Positions 24,210 to 34,984 of a DNA stretch of 64,000 nucleotides are shown in pieces. The stretch covers positions 682,001 to 746,000 of the forward strand of contig JAMZAV010000167.1 of NCBI GenBank assembly GCA_024449915.1. Reading direction: 5' to 3'. Position 1 is the stretch's first letter, and each line of letters starts with the position of its first letter. Position numbers and translations under genes: made by a program. The notes under the pieces are model-generated. The model was given only the letters and a program-made list of their open reading frames with translations. It made no database searches and was not told where the DNA came from. The stretch is from Sweltsa coloradensis. Its lineage: Eukaryota > Arthropoda > Insecta > Plecoptera > Chloroperlidae.

Positions 24210-26289
24210 CCAAGTGAGACTGAGTGAGTAAAGAATAGTTGACTTGGAATCTTAAAAAATATAGACCTATTGACATATGAACCAAATTATTTCAATAATA
24301 TACTTGTATTGTTTTAAAACGCAGTTAGAGGGTATTTTGGTGTAAAGTAAGGTATCTCAGTAGTTACTTCTCACTTGCAAGTGGATACCCGTTGTCACAG
24401 AAAAACGCATAACATATCAAGTAGACCTTGAATATTTTCTTCTAAACATAAGGGTGGCTGGAGTTTCAACGAACGGAATCAATGACGCGATAAAAAATAC
24501 ACGTCATATTAACCTTAATATATAATTTTATGCTTTCTGATAGGTATGCCCATAAAACCATTACTTTTGTGCAATCTACGATAGGCACGTGTAACTAGTT
24601 AGACCATATACTTAAATGTTAGACGATCTTGTGTAGATAAGTAATTTGACAATAAGTAAAATTTGTGATTTATTATTAGATAGCAAAGCTGTAAAGTGTT
24701 GGATTTAAATTAAAAATAAATCAATTCCAATGTATTTTTCATTGAGTACCTTTTAGATAATGTTATTTGTTAATTGGCAAATAATAAATGAAAGTCTGCC
24801 ATGATAATGTAATAGGAAATAATAAAGTAAACAATATTATAAGTTACATTTTTATGTCGAATTCAAAATTATTACAAAATTACTATTATATAATTTCGTC
24901 AACGTTACTGCTTTTGAGCGATTGAAATCTTTTTACGAATTTTAGGTATTTGTAGGAACCTGAAATTTCACTCTTTATATATCACTCAATTTATATTATG
25001 ACTGATGATGATGATGATGATATAAAAAATAATCAGTCAACTGAGCAAGTGTAGCACTTGTCGTGCCTGTGTGACCAAAATGAATTAAAGTAGAAAGATA
25101 ATATCTTTCTACTACTACTTTCTACTATTTAATTTAATTATAATAATAAAAAATATAATAAACAAACAGAAATATATCTATATAATATAAAAAAATATAA
25201 TAATTTAATAAAACTTTAAAGAAGGCAAAAAAACTGGGGCAAATTATCGATCATAGATTTGATAGATGAGGGCAAATTATTATTTGAAGGCATTTACAAC
25301 TCTATAGCCCCTGAATTTTACAACCATTCCTGAAAATTACCACACTTGAAATTTAATGCGAGTATGTATGCATTAACACAAACAATGTTGTGTGTGTGTC
25401 TGTTGCTGAAGATGTTATCAGCACTCCAAGCATTGTTTTTTATTCTATTTAGAAGGGGTTTGCCCACAACCTGTTAGAATAGTATTTATACCCGAAATAA
25501 TGCATTTATTTAATTAATTTATGTTATAAAGAACATGATAAGTGTTAAAATTGTATTTCATTATATAACATTATTCTTGTATTCTTCAAAATTATTATAA
25601 AATCTCGTAGGTTCGCAATAAAGAAATATTTTTTTTAATCAATATTTTTTAGTAAAGACGTAACGTGCAACATTTCGAAAAACTTTGTTTTAACTTATCA
25701 GTACAAATTATAAAGGAAGATTTATTTGAGATTTAATTTCTGCATTTTGTCAATGCCAACAAGCGTACACAATTTTCTCAATTTGTGATTTTAGTAATTT
25801 ATTGTAATGAATAGCCAATTTAGATACACAGACTTCTATATATATTTTTCACGAGTTTATAAATAAAACAAAGAAATATTCGGTATTTGCTAGCCAGATG
25901 TGTACGGCAGCAATGCTGAAAATTTGTGAAATATATTTTCTGAAGTTAGCAAATTATATACGGATGTGTGCCTTCACTGATGAATGAGCTTAACATGTGC
26001 AACCATTATAAATGTTGTTTGCAACATAACTAGCTACGGCAAAGCTCAAAATGTAACTAATGAGAAAAGTAACAAAAAACTGCCTTCGGCCATGGCACTG
26101 TTTGTGTTGAAATAAAACATACAACAAGAATGAACTCAACAAAACAAAACTTTCCATATTAATAAAATATATAACACTACACAAACTGCAAAATATTTTA
26201 ATAAACCATAATTTGAATTGATAATTTGTGACGTTCACCGCCACACTTCCGGGTACTCGTCAACTTTTAATCCCCGACACCAACCTCAA

Positions 26290-26650
26290 TGGTAATGCCT
26301 CCGCTTTAGTGCGGTTAAGCCACGGTCGCTTAGCCGGTTCCCACTCAATCACCGAAGTTAAGCAACCTTCGGGGGTTGAGTGGGTGACCGCTTAGCCCTG
26401 AAACACACGTATACCGCTGGTTAGAGCAGATGGAGGGTTCGAGAACTTCGTTTTCCTTGACGTCTTCTCGACAAGGCTGGGTTAAGACCTATATGAATGT
26501 AAAAATTACACTGTTCTTTTGGATGGGACGTAAAGCCGTTGGTCCTTTGGTACTTTTCGAAAGGAGTAGGCTACGTGCCGCCTCCGAACTTATTACCATC
26601 TCGATACTCTCACGAACTTTCGTTATGCACCTCTGTCACATTGTCACTGA
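26290..26650 (+). mobile_element. 5S-rRNA-like SINE (SINE3 type)
   Basis: AATCACCGAAGTTAAGCAAC (about 26348-26367) followed by GAGTGGGTGACCGC (about 26378-26391) matches the internal promoter region of 5S rRNA (box A and intermediate element). The rest of 5S is missing or altered. Downstream is a GGATGGGACGTAAAGCCGTT block (about 26521-26540) that, from memory, recurs in invertebrate SINE bodies. No clear tail or target duplication was found, so the edges are approximate. A functional 5S gene is excluded by the lost 5' and 3' parts. Confidence 0.55.
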
Positions 26651-26838
26651 TTAAATTGTACTAAAAATATTTGCGTTTGGGAGTAAATAAAACTATTAAA
26701 CGGCAATTCTAAAATATTTCCATTCTACAACAGTAATATCTGCCTACATTTAAAAAAATACATCGTGGGAATGTTCTATCCAACGCGACATATTTTTTAA
26801 TATGGTTGTCGAAATTAAAACAACCAAGGAACTTGTGT

Positions 26839-27418
26839 CATTGGTGGAGGTGCCGGGTAGTATTATCAATATCATTGTTGAATTAATGCAATGGACTAGT
26901 GTCATTGGTGGAGGTGCCGGGTAATATCATCATTGTCGAACTAGAAAAATGCAATGGACTTAAATCATTGGTGGAGATGACGAATTATAAAATCATTGCT
27001 TAATTACAAAAATCTAAAGGACTTGTGTTGTTGGTGGAGGTGCCGGGTAATATTATCATTGATGAATTATACAAATCTACATGATTTGTGTAATTGGTGG
27101 AGGTGCCGGGTAATATTATATTTTGCTGAATTACAAAAATCTAAAGACTTGTGTTATTGGTAGTGCCAAGTAATGTAATCATTAGTGAATTACAGAAATG
27201 TAAAGGACTTGTCATTGGTGGAGGGAATGGGTTATACTTATTGCTATATTTGAAAAATACCATGGACTTATGTAATTGGTGGAGGTGCCGGATAAAACAA
27301 TCATTACTGAATTACAATACATCTAAAAGACTCGTATCTTTGATGAAGATGCTGGATCATAATATTGCTAAAATTCGACGATAAAAGGGACTTTCGCCAT
27401 TGGTGGAGGTGCCGGGTT
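26839..27418 (+). repeat. 62-bp minisatellite built on the family C motif, about ten units
   Basis: Units begin near 26840, 26903, 26966, 27029, 27092, 27155, 27210, 27272, 27335 and 27399. Each starts TTGGTGGAGGTGCCGGGT or a variant and continues AATATTATCATT, GAATTACAAAAATCTA and GGACTTGTG. Six units keep the motif perfect or with a single change; four are degraded. The motif is the same as the hallmark inside family C elements, and the preceding GGAC-TTGTG-CATT also resembles family C copy 19.7 kb, so the array probably arose by expansion of that internal segment. Confidence 0.85.
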
Positions 27419-29343
27419 GATGGGATGACTTTTAATGTTTTTTTACAGTTGTCGACGTATCTTATTATGGGCGTCATTCTTCAATTTTCTGTTCAATATC
27501 AGTTCTGATTTTGTGGCTTCCTATAATAAGTAACCTACATAAGAAGTGCTTTTATTTGGTCCCTCCCAACTCATAAGCCAGCACCTTCAAATAAAATGTG
27601 TTCAAAACTGGAAAAGTTTACGTTTGTTACTGGACACAATAATAATAATGCCGTTCTTGTCATTGGCATGAAAGAGTACACATACACGTACTTCTTGGTT
27701 GTTGCACGTTGTGCTCTTTAGGCCTGAGTTGTTGCGTCGTGACGTACAACATGGCTGTTTAACCTTTAAGAATAATCCTGATCTACGACATAACATTAGG
27801 GTTAAACTATATTAACAATTTATTAAAGAAGAAAAAAAATTAAAAAGTTTTGTGACAATTCTCTCTATTAAATCAATGGGAACAACACTATTTTTCCCTT
27901 CACACTTTAATTTAAACAACTTGTTGACCAATGGTCGCGGCCAGACCACTATGATCGTTCTGAAAAGATCGAGTTATGTAGATAGAAACGGATGCAACCA
28001 ATTTGCTAAAACCATCTTCCGATGTGATTATTGTTAACGTGTATTTATGTGCCAGTCTCGTAGTAATGCTGTTCTTTTCTAACATTGATAAACAAAACAA
28101 AATAAGGGCAATAAAAACATTGCAATAGTATGATATTATCATAGAACAAATTCTTCGCAAAATATTGTGAAGGGTTAATAAAATGTTTTATATTGATCGC
28201 CACAACATAAACATACAAAACACACCGCTTATAAATAAAACGGAAATTGTAATTTCACCGAAGCTATAAATTATTTTTTAAGAAGTGTTTATTGGACAGA
28301 ACGCTGTTCCTTATCAATATCATCAATACAAAAGAACAGAGACTAAAACCATAAAAGTGTGATCGAGTTTAAAGTTGACAATATAATATTATCCACAGAT
28401 ACTGTAATCTTTGTTTAAAGCAACGGTTTATTTATATTGACAAAGTAACACATTTAAAAACCTGGTACGAAAATTAAAATGAACTCATCATGAGGTTTTG
28501 TTATATTTTAACGAGACGGATACGAACATTAAGAGCTGGGAACGAAGACAAAAGCAACACGATCAAAGGAAGTCGAGGAAGACTGCTGGTACTTTGTGGA
28601 CTTGTATTAATTACTAAACCAGAGAGTTGTTTCGAAAATAAAGTATTTATTCTTTATGTTTAAGTTAGGTTTTACACAAAAGTATTGCTGTAGACAACAC
28701 CACAAAGAAACCCAAAGTTTTCAACAAGCAGTGGGCAGTATTTAACAAACTTTAAGCAACGGGAAATCCGATACTCGACACAATAAAGTACAATATTATG
28801 GTTGCGAACATTAAAAACAAAATTATTTGTGGCTGAAGTTCCAAGTTTGTCAGTTATTTGAGTGTGGGATTTAATTTAATTTTGATGAATGAATATCCAA
28901 TCCACCTGGGATATTAATTAAAATTATTGTCATTTGAGAGCCCTTCACCCATGTTTCGCCGTGCAATGAATGAGATAAACAAAATGTTTGGTGGGATTAT
29001 TAAAAAACATTTCATACTGGGTCGTGTTACCTCGCATATCAGTGTGTTTTTAATTAAAATATTTGGAATTAATTAAAACGAAACAATATTATTCGATATA
29101 CTAAAATTAATAAGCACAAAGCCGAATACATATTTATCGTTTTCACTAGTCTGGACATACAGCCGTACTTAAAAATGATAATATTCATATCAATGCAGTT
29201 CCCCCGCTTGCAGAGCGGACGACTTTCTATTTTCTGTATTGTATTACGTTTGACATATTTAACTTATTTGAGTATTGTTAATGAAAAAAATCTTAAAAGT
29301 ATAATTTTAGTTATAAATTGAAACTAGTAGAACAGGTAAATTG
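27419..29343. other. Anonymous AT-rich DNA
   Basis: No gene, RNA or repeat family was recognised. Short frames at 27602-28160 on both strands overlap each other and have no recognisable domain. Confidence 0.4.
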
Positions 29344-29439
29344 ATTGTTGAATTGAAATTATTTAGACGTATAGTGTCCTTAAAATAAAATATTTATTTT
29401 AAGAACAGTGTACGTCCAAATAATTTCAATTTAACAATA
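29344..29439. repeat. Compact palindrome, MITE-like
   Basis: ATTGTTGAATTGAAATTATT at the left pairs with AATAATTTCAATTTAACAAT at the right, and GTCCTTAAAATAAA with TTTATTTTAAGAAC around the centre near 29391. The arms are about 47 bp with almost no loop. The GTACACTG/TTATTTGGAC words also occur in the arms of the neighbouring inverted repeat at 29541-31046, so the two may be related. Confidence 0.75.
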
Positions 29440-29540
29440 TAATTTTAGTGGTTAAAATAGTTGATTGTGTACAGAATTTGTTAAGGTACACCTTTTTGGG
29501 AATGAAGTTAAGTAGATCCTTACGCAAATTAACTTTTCAT

Positions 29541-31046
29541 AATGTAATGAGTTATTTGGACTGTACACTGCACTGCACTTATAATAAAGAAAACTATGTG
29601 AAACAATATTTCGACAGCTGTTCAGTCGTCTTTAACGGGTTTAATGACATTTGACATGACAACCGTAAGAAAGAAAAAATAATACTGCCATCTCAATTTC
29701 ACCAGAAAACACATGCCTACCACCTTGAAGATGGATGCCAACTTACAATAAAAACACCTTTATAAGCTATGACTGGCTCTGGCTAGGAAGAAACACTTTC
29801 CAAATAGAAGAACAACAACGGCATTACTACTCCTAGAACTGATTTTGCTTCTATTTGGAAAATGTTTGTTCCAAGCCAGAGCCATATTGTCATGCTTAGC
29901 TAGTTAGGCCCTTTGGCTGAGGGTGGTGTTCACCAAATGAGTGTTTTAGTGGGGGCGTGCGGGTACTCTTGAGTCCTAAATAGCTAAATCATTGACCGGA
30001 AACGATGTTTGATGTGTATTAGGTGGGTGTTTTGGGATTGGGGTTCACACATTGACAAGCCGTGGTTTCAACGTAAGAGAGCATCTGTATTTGAGTTAAG
30101 TAAACAAACCTATTTCTGTCTTATTTGGGTATAGTCCTTGCGTTAATCCCTGGTGGAACGTGGTTCAGTTATCCCCATGATTACAAGCCTGACTGATTAT
30201 TTAGTGACATAGTGACTTACTGATTGGTTCCCCTGGACTCTGGGTGGAATGGTGGACTGCTGGGCTGTCCTGGATCCTGGATGGGTGTTCGAGGGTTCCT
30301 TCGTAGTCCCTGGAAGGGTTCCTGATGTCTTCTGGCTTCGCCTCTTCAGATGGCTAAATCCATATGGGTTCCACGCTCACTCACGTCTCGTTTGATCACG
30401 TAGACATTCGCTCAACCTTCTTCAATTACCGCGCTAGTTCGACTCCTCGACCGTCACCCGTGTCGCTCTCCAGCCGGTGTTTCCGTATCGCATCCGCCAC
30501 CTACGTCATACGCTCTCGGCCAATCAGCGAACGTCGTCTCCTACCACGGGTCAGACCGGAGCCCGTGTTCCTCAGTTAATCGCTGCCAAAGTCCGACGTT
30601 AGTTTGCTTAATTACCTGGTGAAAATGACTGACGACGATAGAACGCAGGTCAATGCTTGGAACAATCTATGCCCGTGTCTATTGAGAAATAGCCCGAGTA
30701 AATGCTGAGGCAGGGTCTAGGCAACTTCCTAAGTTGAACAATCCTCAGCCGTTGACCTGGGTAGCATCCGGTGCGATCGAGTAATTGACGTCATGCATGA
30801 TTGTGACATCTTCCCGGTTGAGTAGACACATGTGTTAGGGTCCCAACCCTAATACATGACAATATATAGCTTATAAGGGTGTTTTTTTTTCTATCTTAAT
30901 TGTTAGTTGTTGTTTTTTCTTTCTGTTGTTATGTCAAATGCCATTAAACCCGTTGAAGACGACTGAACAGTTATCGAAATATGGTTTCACATAGTTTTCT
31001 TTATTTATAAGTGCAGTGTACAGTCCAAATAACTAATTGCATTATT
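29541..31046. mobile_element. Element bounded by 118-bp inverted repeats
   Basis: 29541-29658 and 30931-31046 are inverted copies sharing GTTATTTGGACTGTACACTG, AAAGAAAACTATGTGAAAC, TGTTCAGTCGTCTT and AACGGGTTTAATG. They enclose about 1.27 kb that is more GC-rich than the flanks, especially 30230-30800. The interior has no long reading frame; the 71-codon frame at 30364-30579 has no recognised domain. A non-autonomous TIR transposon is the simplest reading, but no target duplication was verified. Confidence 0.6.
29769..29886. repeat. Inverted repeat with about 38-bp arms
   Basis: TGACTGGCTCTGGCTAGGAA and CTTTCCAAATAGAAG on the left match, inverted, CTTCTATTTGGAAAATG and CCAAGCCAGAGCCAT on the right, around a loop of about 37 bp. 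It lies inside the larger inverted-repeat element. Confidence 0.75.
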
Positions 31047-32704
31047 AACCTCACCTGCTCTAAAAGTTTCATCATTATAATTATTTACTTTTCATGTAAA
31101 ATGAATATTATTAATTGTTGTATATATAACTCTCCTACAATAATAAATTAGTAAAATACCGACAGAAAAATACGATTCTTATGGCTTTGAGGAAAATTAA
31201 AAAATTAAAATTTACTAATTTTCAACGAATTTATCTCCAACCACACGCCGGAAGTTTCCTGAACGCAACAAGATTCAGTAGACGTTGACCCAATAGGTGA
31301 TTCAATAACTTTTCCAAACGGATATGAATGAAACGAAATGCTAAGCAATGTTTAACTAATGTAATTTGATGTTATTTGTTTTGAATTGTTTTAGACCTTA
31401 ACAATAATATTTTGTTTGAAACCCACGCTGTAAAAATCCTGAGATTTCTCAAAAGTTAAATGGAAAATGATGCATATTTATTTATTTATATTGGGAACAA
31501 CAAACTTCCCCCAAAGCAATTTCACGAAAAAAGTGGTTTATTTCATACTAAGGTAGAAAGAAGAAAATCAAATAAAAACTAGGTTGTATCTGGCCGATTG
31601 AAATCGAATCCATTGCGTCTAAGACTTCGATTGACGGGCTCAATTTGCTCGCCTTCCCTCCCATCCATCTCTTCTTCTTCTAGAATCAACTCTAGGGATA
31701 GGGAGGGAACAACGCACGGCACACCTGAACACGGACTGAATACAAATTGCACGGCTGAGTGGAAACAAATGCACTACCAAAGTATTTATTGCGAGAAAAG
31801 TTGAGTCGGAAACATAGACTGCTGCAAGCAATTTCTACGTCAAACTATCTACTTTAACTATAATTTGATTGTAAAGTTTATATAAATAATGTTAATTGAG
31901 TTGTCAACCAGTGAACCAGTGACAAAACTGCATTTGTGCAATGAAGTTTAGCCGCACGGTACGGTGGGTGGGTATGGTTCGGGGGTGGTTGCGGGGGGGG
32001 GGGGGCAGATTTGTTTTCACAACTTGAGGAACGCTGAACTGAACAACAAATTGTACATCTGATTATAATTAGTAACATTAACTATTTTCTTTTCAACGTT
32101 ATAATACAAAATACGTGCCTCGGCTGGCTCCAATGTCGCTATTTACAGACAGTGTCTTATAATTATAATTGATTCGTGTACAGCTGGAATCCATGGGGAG
32201 CCCGGGAATGAGCTACTGGCTTCGATGTACTGTTCTGCTCGAGTAGAGAATGTGCAATTTGATAGTCGTCCGTTGTAAACTTACCATTATGCTTTAATGT
32301 GACTTGTCTAATCATGTTTTATGTTTTTTATTAACTTTTAAAAGTATTTTTAGAGGGATGACGAGGATCGCCAAAGTGTGCCAAGATATAGAAAACTATC
32401 CTTTTCTGTCGTCACTCGACTAATGTTTGAAACAAGTTCTGGTGCTATTAAAAATAATAAAAAAATGTCTTATAACCCATTCCAGTAGTTTAAATATAGC
32501 TACTTCAGTTCGAATAGGAATTTTAAACAAGAAATTCTGCAATGGAATCTTGTCTGATACGTGCCTTTTGTTGTTGCAAGTAGCTGTGTGTCACACATAA
32601 ATGTAGTAGAAATTGAGTATGGTTATCATCGTATCCAGTATCCATGTTTATCGTCCACTCCACGCGTCGAACTGGGTAAAAAATACCGGCGTTGAAGAAA
32701 ATAA
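31047..32704. other. Anonymous AT-rich DNA with a G tract
   Basis: No gene was recognised. A G-run of about 12 lies near 31994-32005, preceded by GGTGGGTGGGTATGG-type words (potential quadruplex). Frames of 60-70 codons overlap on both strands without domains. Confidence 0.4.
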
Positions 32705-33467
32705 ACTAGGAAAACGCTTAAGTCCCGCCGCGTTGTTGGATGAGCGTAATTGGTGCATTGAGCTGCTGTGTTATGCGGATTTTCTGTTGTTCTGTAAAAA
32801 AATAATTTCTAAGTTGAAGATTTTTTAAATTAAATTAAATTAAATAAAAAATTAACTTTTTTTAAAAAATTTATCGTAATTTTGAAAAAGGAAAAAATCG
32901 TAATATTGCAATTTTCCAAGAAATAATTATTCGATTGCACACAAATTTTATATGAATATTTTAATTTATGAAATTAAGGTTCTGTGAAACAATCATTACA
33001 ATCGGATAAAGCATGTTGGTGTTATAAGCCCAAGAAATTTAAAAAATCGAAAAAAAGTCGTAAAATTGCGATTTTCGTAAAAAAAAATGTTTTTTGATAA
33101 CGCTCAAATTTCACATGAATATACCAATTCATGAAATTAAGATTCTGTGAAAAAATCATTACAATCGGACAAAGCATGTAGGTGTTGTAAGTCGAAGAAA
33201 TTTTTAAAAAATCGAAAAAAATCGTAAAATTGCGATTTTCATGAGAAATAATTTTCCGATTGTGCTCAAAAACGTGGCAGTTCTAAGTTCAGAGATTTCG
33301 AAGACCTCCATAAAATTTCATCGCAATCGGAGTATCGGTTTAGCCGGAATCGTGTTAACAAACAGACAAAAATACAAAAAAAAGAAAGAAAGAAAGAAAA
33401 AAAATCCGGATTTTTTTCTCCAGTGTAGTGAAATGGAATCTTCGCTTCGCTCGCTACGCTCATCCAA
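32705..33467 (-). mobile_element. Family A Helitron/HINE-like element, copy A4
   Basis: On the minus strand, the 3' end CTAGG (32705) is preceded by A, so the element reads CTAG|T. The hairpin, TTGGATGAGCGTAATTGG and two full internal repeat units follow, then the A-rich/T-rich variable run containing AAAGAAAG repeats, the microsatellite, and the 5' end CATCCAA at 33461-33467. It is 763 bp long and the first of three same-orientation copies within 2.3 kb. Confidence 0.75.
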
Positions 33468-33618
33468 TTAATATTAGGCAGTGTTAATAAATTCCTCTTA
33501 TTCGTTAGCCTTTAAAATTTAATAAGGATGTGCGTTTTGACAAGAGATGCCAAGCAATTTAGTGATTTAATCGATATTCCTTCAAGCGATTCGATATCGA
33601 TTAATAGTTTAACATTTA

Positions 33619-34390
33619 CTAGGAAAACGCTTAAGTCCCGCCGCGTTGTTGGATGAGCGTAATTGGTGCATTGAGCTGCCATGTGTTATGCGGATTTTCT
33701 GTTCTGTGAAAAAATCATTACTAAGTTGAAGATTTTTTTTTTAATTATTTAAAAATAAATAAAAAATAAACTTTAATTTTTAATTTTTTTAATTAATCGT
33801 AATTTTAAAAAAGAAAAAAATCGTAAAATTTCGATTTTCATAAGAAATAATTATTTGATTGTGCTCAAATTTCATACCAATATAGGATCGATTCATAAAA
33901 TTAAGGTTCTGTTAAAAAATCATTACAATCGGATAAAGCATGTAGGTGTTATGTCAAAGAATAGTTTTAAAAAAGAAAAAAACCGTAAAATTTCCATATT
34001 CATGAGAAATAATTTTTCGGTTGCCCTTAAATTTTCCACGAATATATAAATTCATAAAATAAGGTCCTGTGAAAAAATCATTACAATCGGACAAAGCGTG
34101 TAGGTATTATAAATCGAAGAAATTTTTTCAAAATCGAAAAAAATCGTAAAATTGCGATTTTTATGAGAAATTTTTTTTCGATTGCGCTCAAAAACGTGGC
34201 AGTTCTAAGTTCAGAGATTTCGAAGGTCTCAATAAAATTTCATCGCAATCGGAGTATCGGATTAGCCGGAATCGTGCTAACAAACAGACAAAAAAAAAAA
34301 AAAAGAAAAAAAAAACATTCCGGATTTTTTTCTCCAGTGTAGTGAAATGGAATCTTCGCTTCGCTCGCTACGCTCGCTACGCTCATCCAA
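33619..34390 (-). mobile_element. Family A Helitron/HINE-like element, copy A5
   Basis: The 3' end CTAGGAAAACGC is at 33619 and the 5' end GCTCATCCAA at 34381-34390, with two internal units and a doubled GCGTAGCGA microsatellite. Its 5' end directly abuts copy A6 with no spacer. It is 772 bp long. Confidence 0.75.
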
Positions 34391-34984
34391 AAACGCTTAA
34401 GTCCCGCCGCGTTGTTGGATGAGCGTAATTGGTGCATTGAGCTGCCATGTGTTATGCGGATTTTCTGTTGTTCTGTGAAAAAATCATTACTAAGTTGAAG
34501 ATTTTTTTTTAATTAAATTAAATTAAATAAAAAATAAACTTACATTTTTTGTTAATTAATCGTAAGTTTAATAAAGGAAAAAATCGTAATATTGAAATTT
34601 TTATAAGAAATAATTATTCGATTGCGCACAAATTTCACACGAATATATTAATTCATAAAATTAAGGTTAAAAAATCATTACAATAGGATAAAGTATGTAG
34701 GTGTTATAAGCTGAAGAACTTTTTTAAAATTCGAAAAAAATCGTAAAATTGTGATTTTAATGAGAAATAATTTTCCGATTGCGCTCAAAAACGTGGCAGT
34801 TCTAAGTTCAAAGATTTCGAAGGCCTCCATAAAATTTCATGGCAATTGGATTATTGGTTTAGCCGGAATCGTGTTAACAAACACACAAAAATACAAAAAA
34901 AAGAAAGAAAAAAAAAAACATTCCGGATTTTTTTCTCCAGTGTAGTGAAATGGAATCTTCGCTTCGCTCGCTACGCTCATCCAA
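34391..34984 (-). mobile_element. Family A Helitron/HINE-like element, copy A6, joined to A5
   Basis: The 3' end starts at AAACGCTTAAGTCCCGCC, lacking the final CTAGGA of other copies, because it is fused to the 5' end of A5 through a shared A-run. One full internal unit plus a diverged one gives 594 bp. The 5' end CATCCAA is at 34978-34984. The head-to-tail junction is compatible with rolling-circle read-through or insertion into the end of a sister copy. Confidence 0.75.

Larger units (their letters stand above)
21997..26289. other. Long anonymous AT-rich stretch
   Basis: No gene was recognised in over 4 kb. It contains a tRNA-like fragment (23452-23520), an isolated family C hallmark motif (24192-24209), a GAT microsatellite (about 25000-25021) and a short perfect palindrome AGTAGAAAGAT/ATCTTTCTACT (25089-25113). 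Short frames lack domains. Confidence 0.4.

Noticed and set aside
26340..26400. Functional 5S rRNA gene
   Set aside because: Only the internal promoter region is recognisable; the 5' and 3' parts of 5S are absent and no terminator T-run follows at the right distance.
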